A stretch of DNA of 64,000 nt from positions 1,426,001-1,490,000 of the forward strand of contig NC_091875.1 of NCBI RefSeq assembly GCF_019399895.1. The letters are read 5' to 3'. This DNA is from Cardiocondyla obscurior. Lineage: Eukaryota; Arthropoda; Insecta; Hymenoptera; Formicidae. Made by a program: the position numbers and the translations under genes. Position 1 is the first letter of the stretch, and each line of letters starts with the position of its first letter. Positions 1-12,600 of the stretch are shown here, piece by piece. Under the pieces are notes generated by a model. It did no database searches and was not told where the DNA came from. It saw only the letters and a list, made by a program, of their open reading frames with translations.

Positions 1-505
1 AAATAGCGGATATATTTAGGACAAAGCGATGATTTATGCGGGTCGGTGGATATCGGATAGCCGGGTTTAGTGTTAAACGCACAGCGCGAATACGAGTCAA
101 AGGCCGTTTCTCTGCCAAGCTGGTTATATTTGCGAGGTTTATGGACGGTACTTGGTAATTTGAGCACAAGAGTGTGTACATGATGTTATATAATGGACCC
201 TATATGCCGTTCCTATGCATTTATATATGTCAAAAAGCTGCTAGTTGAAGGGAATTTAACTACGTCTTTAATTGCTGATTTACACGTTTGCCTGAGTGCA
301 TTAGCTGACGGAATTAAATAATGATTTAAGAGGATAATTTATGGTTAACTGCAACGAATCTGTTTTATATTAAAATTTTTGTTGGTTAATGTTTTGTAAC
401 AATTTTTTATATAATGTGAGTCTTCTTTTTTTTTATTTCCGCTTTTAAAAATGTTTTGTGAATCGAAAATCCATAAAACTAACCGACAATTCCTTTTCAT
501 TTCAG
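1..505 (+). other. sick: Intron of sick, 3' part
   Basis: This is the tail of an intron whose 5' end is outside the window. It is AT-rich apart from the CpG-containing first 150 bases, and ends with a pyrimidine tract and AG before 506. I see no coding frame in it. Confidence 0.7.
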
Positions 506-669
506 GCTGCCGTCGCCCTATAACAAGCAGTCGTCGGGAGTTGGCGGTGCTGGGGGTGGCTCTGGGGGTGGTACGAGTATACCTCTTCCCGCCACCGTTG
601 CTGCCACCCGGAGATGCCCTCCGGACAAAGTCAGACCGGCTCCGGCACCGACGCATCAATCACAACTCG
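506..669 (+). CDS. sick: sick exon (window exon 1), phase-1 entry
   Basis: The acceptor is TTTCATTTCAG and the donor is G|GTAAGT. Of the three frames only the one entered after one base is open. It reads LPSPYNKQSS, then a Gly-rich run, then Pro/Ala-rich sequence ending SQLG. The LPSPYNK opening resembles NAV proteins just after the calponin-homology part. The exon leaves one base, which the 15272 exon completes as glycine. A TSIP tetrapeptide is present, a near match to the EB1-binding SxIP motif. Confidence 0.85.
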
Positions 670-3600
670 GTAAGTTCCGTCAACTCACTCTCCTCACCCT
701 CAACCGCAAACTTTTCAAACATCGCTGTTTTGCAGAAAAAACTAAAAGCTTTGCTCTTATAGAAAACTAAATATATTGAAATTGCGCGATGTTATTTTAA
801 TTTTATTTTTAAATCGAGCAACATAACATATTTTAATTATCAGAAATATTAATTTAAATGGTAATTTAAATATTCTTCGATTAAAACGCAATAATTTTTT
901 TTTTCTTTTTTTTTTTTTTAAAACTCCGTACATTATTTTGGTATTTAAATTGCAATGCATTGCGATGCATTGGGAACTGCCAGAGAAAATGTCCGATGGT
1001 CTGACATCCCGCGTTACTCATTTAAAATTTATTTCTAGAATAAATATAACGAAAAATGACACGAATAAAAGTGGAAAATGAACATGGTAGACAGAATTAA
1101 AAATCTAGATGTTACAATTTTTAACGACGGTCGCGCGGTTGTGGTAGCACGAAATTTATTATTTATTTTGCGGTGCGATCGTGACGGCATTCGCCACATT
1201 TTCGCGAACAAATTTAATGCCAAATATCGTTTACCACAGCGGTCTTTCAACTCAATAGCTTTATTTCCAATCTGTCTCCTACTCCCCCTTTTTTTTTTAT
1301 TCTCTGTAGATTTATTATTAGAATTTTATTGCACTGATGCATCGTTTAAACTATTTCTGAATCTTTCCATCGACCGAGACACTTTAAATAAAATTATAAA
1401 CAATTTTTATGCATCAAAAGAATCTACAATTGAAATTAAACAAGTTTGTAAATTTATTACCGTGACCGTTAACTTTAAATACGCCTAGAACGGCCGATTG
1501 CGAAAATACGTGAAATTAGGGAATGGCTTTCCTCGCTTTAAACAATTAGGCAATTCTTTCTTTGAAGTCGCATTTCTCTCGAGACGCGAAGAACGAAAGG
1601 GGCGCGCCCGCGTTAAGAACACCCCATTAGCCATTAGTCCTGTGAATAGCTTTTAGCAACCCTTTACGCATTTCTGGCAGTCGCAGGAGATCCTGGACCA
1701 CCATGAAAACCCGTCTCTATGGGGTTCCCCTGTTATTGCGAATATATATGGTGGGTTGCACGATCATATCTCCTTCATGTGCGTTCTCGCACGTCTCTCA
1801 TTTATCCCTCTCATATTATGCAAGCATTTATATATAAATGTTACACAAACTTTCCTCACACATCTGATACGTGTGCACATGTAGCGTCTTGTTTTCCTTC
1901 CGTTCTCTCTTTCTCTCTCTCTCTTTCCTCGTCGTATGAATAACTTATCGCAAATAGGGGGAAACGATTGCAGGCAATACCCGCTAAATGTTCTATAATT
2001 CAAACTACTCGGCTGGAAGATAAATTCGACATAGACATTGGTTTTCCATTTTTAGCCGCGCACTTTTTTTTTTTTTTTTCCCGTCTACCCGTATTTGCTC
2101 TTATCATAATTCCTCCATGCCTATCTTATTTAACTGCACTTAGTCTCGTCCGAAATGATGAATAATCTTCTTTGTCTACTCTCCCTTTTCTCTCTCACGA
2201 ACGTGCACGATCATCTCGCGTCTCTATTGCGTGCGCGTTACGCATACGTACAGGGATATTACCCACGAACGGGGCGGAAGCGGGGAGGGAGAATCCGCTG
2301 GGGGTGCTCCCCGTCCAAGCGAGATGGGGTGGCACCCCATAGTTTATACTTTACTCTCAACTCCCGCGTTTCCACGGGCCAGATGTGCTCGGGCATCCGA
2401 TTTACAGGGACACTCAACTCCGTGCCTTTTCTCAATGGACAATGGAGGCCGAAGGAAAAGAAAGTGAAGGAGAGGACCGGTCTCCGTGCGAGAGGGTGAT
2501 AAAGTGCACGCGCGAGTCTTTCTCCGCGTTCACGACAGACAGTCGCTGGATTGACTCTCTGGTTCAATTGCTTAGCGGGTCCTTGCAAAAAAAAAAAAAA
2601 TGCAAACGTTAACCGGTCCTCGTCGTCTGGCGCGATTTTTTTTTTTCTTTTTTTTTTTACGGAGAACCTGGTGCCCGCCATTACAGCGATCAATGAGAAC
2701 GAGACAAGTCGTTTATTCTGTGTTATTTCATTCATCGTCTTAAATTTTTTTTTTTTTAAAGAAATTTATTTAATAAAAAATATTTTATTACTAGATAACG
2801 GTGCTAATAATAATTAAATATACTGTACAATTTTATTTTATTTTATTTTTTTCGAAAATCCTACGTTTTTCAGGATTCATTGAATGATAAGAAAAATCTC
2901 GTTCTCTTATCACTTGCATGGTTGGGCACCTCTGGTGCGTAGCTTCATGAGGGGGATGCTGTACTCTCTTTTCCTTCTATCTTCCTCTCTCTCCGTCTCT
3001 CTCTCGCTATTCTCCATATATCGTGACGATATCAAAGCACGCGTGTCCGTATGTCTGGATACAGAATGCGTTTTTCTACGTTCGAAATAGACTTCCACGT
3101 CGCGCACGAGCTAGCCAACTGGCCGCGCGATGCACGTGCGCGCTCGCGTAAGCGTGCTCTTCTCTCAACGTGGTTTACGATATTATTTTAGGATCTTTTT
3201 TTCCACTCGATCCATCCAGCGCTCATCATGTTGCCGTGGTTAACAGCCTAGACGACAACTTTGTCTAAGCGCCTAGGTCATGGTTTTGATTTGTGTCGCC
3301 GTATCCCTTTCGATACGCGCACATTTGTCGATCAGACATCTTTGAAATTTAAACTTAACGTTCTTTGAAAATTTATTTAAACATACATCTTCAAGTAAAA
3401 CAGCTATCGCATGTGTATTTTTGTTTTGTATTACTAGTGAAAGTTTTACGAACTTTTAAAACGATATATGCACATCGAGCAATCTAATCGTACGACATTG
3501 ATTGTGAGTTAAAGCTAATCATTCATATGCATTTATTATATAGTAACCATTAGAGATAAAGCAACGTTTATTTCAATTAGATAAGATTACGCGTCAACTT

Positions 3601-6600
3601 TGCCTACGCGTATATCGATTTCTCTCGCTTTCTCTCTGCTCTTCTCTCTTCCAAACCTAATCCCTTCAATCCACCGTGACAGAGATTTCCGGAACGGCGG
3701 AAAAAGCTCTGTTAAAGCACGCTTTAAAGAACGCTAACTGCTGGATGCGTCATAAATGATTGAAACTTTGCACATTTATTTTTATATTAAAAAGAAATAA
3801 AAAATTATTTCAAATATTGTTAAAAGTGATAAATAATTACAAATTTTGTGGCTAAATTAAAAATAGTATTTTACCGTGTACAATTGTCTAATGTCCGTCA
3901 TTTGTTACATTAATATTTGGAATTTATGGCAAGTTGAAATTCGCTCGTAAACGAGATTTAATTTTAAGTGCACGTGCGCGTTGTGAGATTACCTTAAATC
4001 CAGTAATCCCACGGGAATCTCCGAAAGAGACAAACGGAGATAAATAAAAAAAGAAAAGAACAAGGAGGAAGAAAGAGAGAAAAAAAAAAAAAGACTGAAA
4101 GACCCTTTCGACCATTCGTCAGCTCCGTTATAAACTGTCTTTCGCTCTTCGGGTACGCGCATGTACCAGAAAAAGATGCAGACTCTTCGCGAGAGAAAGA
4201 GAAAGCGCGAAAAGATCGGCGTTGAAGAGAAAAGGTTGAAAGAGGGTGGCGAAGGGGGAGAACAACGAGAGAAAATTGAAGTCTCAGAGCACACGTAAGA
4301 CCTGCTGCACCCGGTCTTTAACCCCGAAACATCAGAGCGCAACAGAGATTCTCAACTCTAGAAAAAAAAAAAGATTCTTAATCTATTTTGAATTAGCGTA
4401 TAAAATAAAAAGTAAAAAACTAACATAAATATTCAAATTTATATATCATTGAGATATTGCGAAGCACGTTATGTAATTATCGTTTGATAGACTTTTTCAC
4501 AAATTTGCAATGTACAATAATCGTACGATCATTAATCACAATAATTTATTATTTTATAAATTTTTATTAATATTTTTAAAGACTAAAATTTTGGACAACG
4601 ACGACTGTGCTTGTGTCTGTCGTTGGATTCTTTCCTCTTATTTTCACATTCCAAGCCTATGTTTTTATGAATAAATTTTTAGAGGGAAACCTGGAAATAT
4701 ATATACATATATCTTTTGAGCATCACTGAACATGAACGTTCAGGGACTCTTAAATCTTTCTCTTCCTTTCGCCTTCCTTCGGTCTCGCGAGTTAAAAATA
4801 CTATCTTATACGTTCGTGTACCGGTTCGGTACAGGTTTCGAGAATTAGCCTTCCCCGATGAACCCGCTAGAATCATTTGAAATATTGGTTTACGAATGAG
4901 ATGGTAAAGAAAGAAGCGATTACGCGAAAAAAAAAAAAGGAAAAGTTACGTGGTAAAAATGTGACGTGATCGGCAGCATTTTACCGAGACTTATGTGCAT
5001 CGTCAACGAGATGATCTAAAAGTACAAATAACTTTCAAGTTATTATTAGCACAAGCAGTGCTTCTTCTTCGCAAGGTCTTCGATCTCTTTCTTTCTTCTT
5101 TCTTATTCCTTTCTTTTATTTAACCCTTTCAAATTGAAGCCGTTCGCGAAAAAAGAAGGAATCTTTTTTTCACAAACGTTTGACGCTTCAATTATCGATA
5201 AATTATATATAAATAACTTCATTCGTTAAGTGGCATTGACATTTTTTTTATTTTCTTATCTTATTTCGAGTAGCTCACTTCTTTCGTTGTAGTTGTTGGA
5301 GAATATATAGAATATGGAAAAGAGTATATTGACACGTCCGATGCTAAATTGGCAATTTCATTATTATACATATATACATAACGCAAAGTGTTGCGAAGTA
5401 TAATGTATCGCGGGGAAGCCTTCATTATCGATATGCGAAGTATACAGAGATGTAATGAAGTGATACCACATTGAAAATTATTGCATCAATTTGCATACAG
5501 GATAGACACGGTCATTTCGCTGCTTCTAGAATGAAATGTTTTTCACCGCGATTATAAAATTTGCATAAAATGATAATATATTCCTTAATGTTTAATATAC
5601 CCGACAGATGAATACGGGTATTCGTGAATCTGTTATCTAGACGTCGATGCATTCGCATATATGTAGAGTACTTTCACCTAACTCTCGTCGCTGAAACGAG
5701 AACGAAGCGGGGATGAAATTCGCTTTGTTTCGAAGCCGGAAAACTCGCTCTTTGTACGCTAGCTACACGGTGCTTTTTACTCCCTTGGCGATTTTCAGCC
5801 GTCACCACCAGCTTTCTCCCGATCTCTCGTAACACCACACTTGCAACCCTCTCGAGCTTTGCTCTCAAGACTTTGCATCTATGCATCTCTCAACTCCGCT
5901 ACACTTAAACTTGCCTCTCGCAATCCATAACCCTACACAATTTACATATTCTTCCGGTTTATTATTTAAAACTTTTTATATAAAATTTTTTTCTTTTCTT
6001 ATTTTTAATACTAACTTAATATCAATTATAATCTGCTTCTGATATTTCGCTTTAAAAATTATATTATAATAACACAAATGTACGGGTTAATAATTTCGTA
6101 ATGATCGATCCGTAATTCAATCGTACAACAATTACACTTAATGCTACCGAGTGAAATCAATTCCAGGTTGTATCGCGACCAAAATATCAGTGCTAGATAC
6201 GCGAAATATCAATTGCGAAATATCGACATTCCCAGGGTACGCGGAAATATTGTAAGCTTCGCCGTGGTACATACATTTCCCACGAGAAACACAAATATGC
6301 ATCGATATGCATTCCTCCTTCCCCCTCCTTCCTCCAGGATGCAGCTCGCGATGCGGATTTTTATTAATCGCACGCCAATCCCTTCTCTTCCCGCTGCGAC
6401 AGCGGTGGGTGAAAGAAAACACTCGTGGGGTTGGAATACCTTTGAACCCGATCCCTGATATTTTCTTTTTTTTTTATCTTTTCCTCTCCATTTGTTTTAC
6501 ATCTCCCTTTCTCGTATTCCGTCTTTTGCAATCTCGCTCGCTCACCCTCCTTGCACGTACACGCAAATACTATGCGTTTTCCTTCACACGTTTTCTCTCT

Positions 6601-9600
6601 CGTGGTGTACGTTGCACATTTTCCCTTATGTATTCCCTTTGATACCTTTTTTTCTTTTTCCCGCCACGTAGATACTGCGCGTTGCACATGTTTCATCCAA
6701 CATATTTCCTCCTTACCCTCTTTGCCTACCTTTCTCTTTATTTGCCCCCTTTTCTCCTGTTTCTTGTTTTTGGTTTCTGGGCTCTTTTTTTTTTCTTTTT
6801 CTTTTTATTCTATGCGGGTGGACGCTCTTCTTGTACCTGCGTCTTTTTCTCTCCCGTCATCGTGGTATTTCCAACAACGACGCGACATCCCACCGTGCAT
6901 TTCCATTATCGAATTCTCGACAGTTTGTCGTCTGCCATCGTTCTTTCTTGTTATTCGTCGCGACTGTTGCATTCGCATGTGATCCGTGACTATGGGCGAG
7001 ACTAACAAGCGCGTCTGCTTGGAAATCAGAAAAACCGCCTAAGTAATTAGAGGCTAATTACAGAAGAATTTAATCAAATTATTCAAGCATTATTTAAAAC
7101 GGTATTTTTTTTTTTTTTTTTTAATAATTATGAATAAAAGGTCCATTTCTTTTGTAACGAGATTGCGAGTTAAAAGTGCATCCCCGGATTTTATCGCGGT
7201 AACATAATATGTAGCATTTTTATCAATAAAATTACAATCTCTTTCGGAACGAACATTCTGAAAGAGACACGACACGTGTACGTGACAAAGAGGGTGGGTC
7301 GTCCTGAAAGGAGAACGAGGGTCCTGCAATCGGCAGACATCCGGGGAGAGAACGAGAGGAGCGAGCGGGCAGGACAAATAAGGGAATCTAGAAAAAAAAA
7401 AAGAAAAAAAGGGAGAGATTGCAATTTGCGCTGCGAAACAAGACAGCCGACTGACGCGACGGGGTGTTCGTTCGTTCCACACGGAGGAAAAAAAAAAAAA
7501 TGACGTCGATTGCGCACCATTCTGCTGATGAGCATCTCTTTGTGAGGAAGAAACGCTCCTTACCGCGTTCGTTTCGCTCGGATGCACATTTTCAAAATGT
7601 CGCGAAGGCTCGTATTAAATGTATTTCACGTCTCAGACATTTTGTAACATTTTCACATTTGGCTCCTCTCTTCTGTTTCTTCAAAAAGGTTTTACGAGAG
7701 ATTTAAAAGCGCGCCTACCTTCGCAAATTCGGATGCTGTATCAATCGTATACGCCACCATTGGACTCTCGTTTGAGGTCGTATTCTCTCGCGATATGCAA
7801 CAACGTAAATCGAGCGGTCTAATGTCATAGACTTTCAATCGAATTCGAGGCGTCTTCAAATTCCTCGAAAATTTCTTTGCAAACGTCAGAGCACCACTCT
7901 TCTTCAAGCATCTTCGTCGCAATTGATCAAAGGCGAAATTGCCGGCGAAAAGTGCTTTCGTGCACGTTTTCGAGCTTTTCTCGATCGATCTTTCTCGCCA
8001 ACTCCTAATCCTTTTCCATCTGTCTTTTCCCTTGAGACTCTCGATCTTTGCTCTCGCTCCTATCGATCTCCCAAACTTTTATTCGATGGCTGCGCGGACC
8101 ATCTTTCGTCGAAAGTTTCCAACGATAAAAAGCGAGGCTGAAATAAAACGAGCTTTTTTCTCTCTCTCTCGGGAATTTTATTTTTCTCTCCTCTTCTTTC
8201 TTTTCTTTCTATTTTTTTTTTTTTTTTTTTTTAAGACACGGCTGTACGAGACATTCATTCGCTATTTCAATGCGCCGCATGATTTACCGGACTTCCTTGC
8301 GATCACAAAGACCGGATATTCCTCTTCTTTCACTTGCTATAACGAAGATCCAAACAGACTACACTTTTACTATTGAAAAATAACTCTTAGCTAAACTTGT
8401 ATTACTATTATTTTCCGAGAAACCAGTAATATTGCACAGATAATAATAACAATTAAAAAAAAATTTTATTTAACAAAACGTTAGTGAAACAAACTTGTCA
8501 ATTAAAAGAGAAAAAAAATTATCCCCCATAAATTTTAATATGAACGGTCTTAGGATGAGTTTCATCTTTCACCAGACAGGTCAATGCAATCGTTTTGCGA
8601 GTGACCAACTAACATCGCTAACACGCGAGGCATCGATTCGTAAGATGGAGCAGCGTCCTTTGCTCAAGAGGGCTCTTGTTTATTTGTTCCGCGGGTACCG
8701 ACAGCTGTTACCGACATTACCTCCGTCTTGTTTCATCCCACGCATCTCCGCGCCATTGTCGTCGCGATTACCCCTCCCGATCGCCGACCATTATCGAACG
8801 GGACCCTCGAATTCGAGACCCTCAGAAACGCACACGTTCATTTAATTTATATAGAAACAAATTATAAACTCCAATCGTAGAAGTCAATAATTCCGCAGCG
8901 CGGAAGCACATAATTGTAAATAATCAAATTGTTAAAAACTAATTCAATTAATATCAATTAATAAAGTTAACGAGGGCAATTAGTATTAATTTACATAATG
9001 CAAAATGTTAATTTCGATTTGAGCTAAAATAATAAATCCACGTCATCGATTATTCGTAATTACGCTTGCGTTATTAAAATAAATATTAAACAAACGGTTA
9101 AATACAATCGACTTCCTAGGCCAGTCGGCATAATCTGATTAGCGTGATAATTTCTATCGGTCTCGACTATTTCCCCCTAAGCAAATCAATCAAGACCAGC
9201 GTGAAGGGACAGGTGATTCCGTTATCGTGCGGTTAATGGCAAATCTTGGTGGAGTGCATTTGATGCACCTGGCACGATTGCCAGGGGGGAGGAAGAGAAC
9301 AGGATCAGATCGTTGAAACGGACAAGAGGGGTCCAATACACGTGCTATATTATATCTCGCGGGGTCTTGGGATCATCATCGTTTATCATCGCGCCTCATC
9401 AACATCCGACACACCGTTACGCCTGCGTACTTCTACCTGCATCGATGTCCATCACGATTTGCAATTTCATTATTTTTCATTAATCTTTATTGCATAGAAA
9501 GAAAGAGAGAGAAAGAAATAATAAAATTTATAAGATTATTATACTTTACAGAACGTTAATTACAACAGAAATAGATATCAAATACGTGTTTCCAAAATTA

Positions 9601-12600
9601 TAAGAGGCGTCTGATCTTCCCGAAAAATACAATCTTTTTTTCTTTTTTTTTTTTTTTTTTTCTTTTTCACAGAAAAGTATTCTCTTAAGAGATCCCTGTA
9701 CATGTCCCTTGTGTATTCCACTCTTATTGGCATTAAAGTCGCCAAACATTGAATCGCAAAGAGCAGGGGGACGAGAAAGGCAAATTGACAGGCGAAAGAT
9801 AAGAGCCTTCGAAGTGTACGTAGCTTGTGCGCGGTTTTGGGTGAGTCACAGGTTATTTGGGACTCAAAGCTGATCCCATGGGATGCTTGTGGAGATCCGC
9901 GAATGCAGGGGCGAAGGGGGAACCCGGGGGCAAAGCTCCCGTGCTAATTCGGCGCACGTGCGCGAGAAGACGTAGAGAAAAAAAGCTCGCGGGAGACAGT
10001 CGAAATTGAAACGAGTTCTCGATCGCCGTTCACGTCAATTAAGAGTCCGATATTATCTTCGTCAGTGGGCGCGAGAGGATTTATTTCCCTTTCTCGCCCT
10101 TTACACCCCGTAAACGTGCGCGCTACGCTCAGGCTCGCTCCGCGACTGCAGCGAAAAGAACGAGGTTACTAACTTCGTTAATGATCGCGTGTAACAGCTT
10201 GTCTCTCTTGCGTAACATCGGATCCGTTTTATTGCCGGCGCGCGTCGGCTTATTTGCGAGGAAATTCGTTTAGTTTCTGTATATCGTACTCTCCCCTTCG
10301 CGCGGAACTATATTAATACGACGGAAATATCATGGGGTGCGACAAATCCCAACGGTCGTATTTTTTTATAGATCGAATCATTATTATTTCATCGTAAAAG
10401 TTCACGTACGTAAATCTATCAGTCTAATAATACAGCACTCTACTTTGTCACTTTGTACCCCGCCTTGCGATTCCTTCGTATAATTACCAACGAGGGGGAC
10501 ACTAAGAATATGAGAATCGGGACGTGCATTCCGTATTAATCTCACTCTGTCAAGATTCAAGCATCGTCCCTCCCCCTCCCTCCCCCCCCCAAAAAAACCC
10601 ACACGTCGTTTTCCATTTCACGGATGCGTCGCGTCCAATCTCTAATCATTATAATCGAATCTCTATCTAATCCTCTAATCGAGGTAAAAGACTTTCCCCC
10701 GTGCCAATGCCGCGACTGCTAATCGGCCTGGAAGCACAAGAGGCCGGGGTGTGATGTAACACGTGCCAGTTGTCGAACAAGCCAATTCGACAGCTAGTCG
10801 ATAGCGGAACTTTTCCTTGAAAAAGGTCAGGTTAGTCATCGAGGAAGCTTCTAAGGGCTCTTCTAATCTTCGCCGGCAGCCTTTTCGTAGAGTGCCAAGA
10901 TGTAACTCGAACTCAAACCGCGTATCTAATCACTCGTACTCTTCCGTTACACTTAAATCGATTCGCCTTTAAACTAACAGCCGACGAATATTTAGCTATC
11001 GACGTGTATTTTTAAACGAAAGCATATAAATTATTATTTTATTTTTATATTTAAGTGACGTAGAAGAATTAAAACAAATATTTCCCTTATTGTTTTAATA
11101 CATGAAACAATTTTTGCTTTATCCGTTTATTCTATCGCATCGATTATTCTGTCACGAAACATACCTACATTTGCATTATCTTCACCTTCTGCAGTCGCGA
11201 AAAGAAAAACTCCATCTACGATAAACGAAAAGGGGACGAAGGTGGCACTCAATATATATATATATACGTTTGACAATCTGAGAGAGTCGCTCAAGGGAAA
11301 ATCGTGCTTATCGCGCTCATGTGCTATAAACGTTCTCTTAGCTTCACATCTATGGGAACAGTTCCTACGTACAGCCGCAAATAAATTTTCCGCACGCAAT
11401 ATCGCGTTCCGTTTTACTTCCGCGCATCTCAAGTTATGGTCCAGATAAAGTCCGGAACATTTCGTGAATTACATCGAGGGCGAAAAGAAATTTCTTAAGA
11501 GAGAGAGAGAGAGAAAGGTCGAGTCGAACGATTCTAAAATTTAGCAAAATCAAAATAAGCAAATTCGAGATGGCAAATTTATACAGTTACCCTTCGATAT
11601 TACACATAAAATATGATAATATTATTAAAGCCTATAAAAAATACACGCGATAACATTTTACCAATTGAATAAAACAAATATAATGCGCGACACGAGATAT
11701 ACACGCAGAGTCGAGGTTTCGCGCAAATCACCATCGTGGTTAATCATCCGATCAATCGTAATTCTAGTACTGCATTCGCGTCTGCGTATGATTGCATACG
11801 TGCACCGCGAAACGGATGTTCCTACGCATATGCACCGTTGCAGCGTGCACTGTTCTCTCGTGCCGCGAAGCACTCTCGAAACAAAGAGGCCAGAAGGCTC
11901 CGAGAGGGCTGCATGCGGGAATATATGAGCTAGCATAAAGCGTAAGTACGAGTTTATGCGCACGAGTGACTATGAGAGGACCCGAACTGCAACTACGAAC
12001 GTTACTTATTGCTAATTTTGAATAACAAGCAATTTCAAGCCCTCGACAGTCTATTCTAAATTGCACGGCAGCATTTAAAGTTCGTGGAAATTATTTTAGA
12101 ACTTCTCTTTGACAGTTTTTAATGTGATTTTCATAATTTCATTGCTCGCCGTACGTGCCGGGAATAATTTATCAGAGCTGCACTTGTATTTAAACCGGTT
12201 ATTAACTTTCGGCTAATTGCCAACGTAACTTTACCGTCTTATCGATCATGGGAACTGGTCGTTCCTTTTCGCACTCCCATGTGGGCAGATATTGTCTTAT
12301 CTCAGAAAGGGGGGTAGGCGGAAGGAGCAATGAGAGAATAACAAAGGGAACACGAGCGCTGAACGTTAGTGTCAGGGAAGTGAGCGAATGAGTGCAGTCA
12401 CGATCAGTGGTCCTCTCCCGAGAAATTCTTTCTGCATAGAATTTCTCTTTTCCACCGCGGTACTTTAGACTGGCGGTATTCAGGATTCAAGGTACTCGGG
12501 ATTGAAAATTTTAAGCATCACAAAATACATCTCGGTGAAATGTTTAATTAAATTTAATTAACTAAAATCCACGAATTCTCTGTAAATTAATCTTTCGTCC

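Noticed and set aside
1078..1488. 136-codon + strand open frame in the first intron
   Set aside because: Composition follows AT-rich noncoding sequence, no splice-site or homology support, and no good start context.
6551..7005. Overlapping long + strand frames of 107-143 codons
   Set aside because: They arise from the pyrimidine-rich tract, which lacks stop codons by composition; the translations are Phe/Leu/Ser-rich and unlike any protein.
7090..7587. 165-codon - strand frame
   Set aside because: Driven by purine-rich + strand sequence; Phe/Ser homopolymers and no gene structure.
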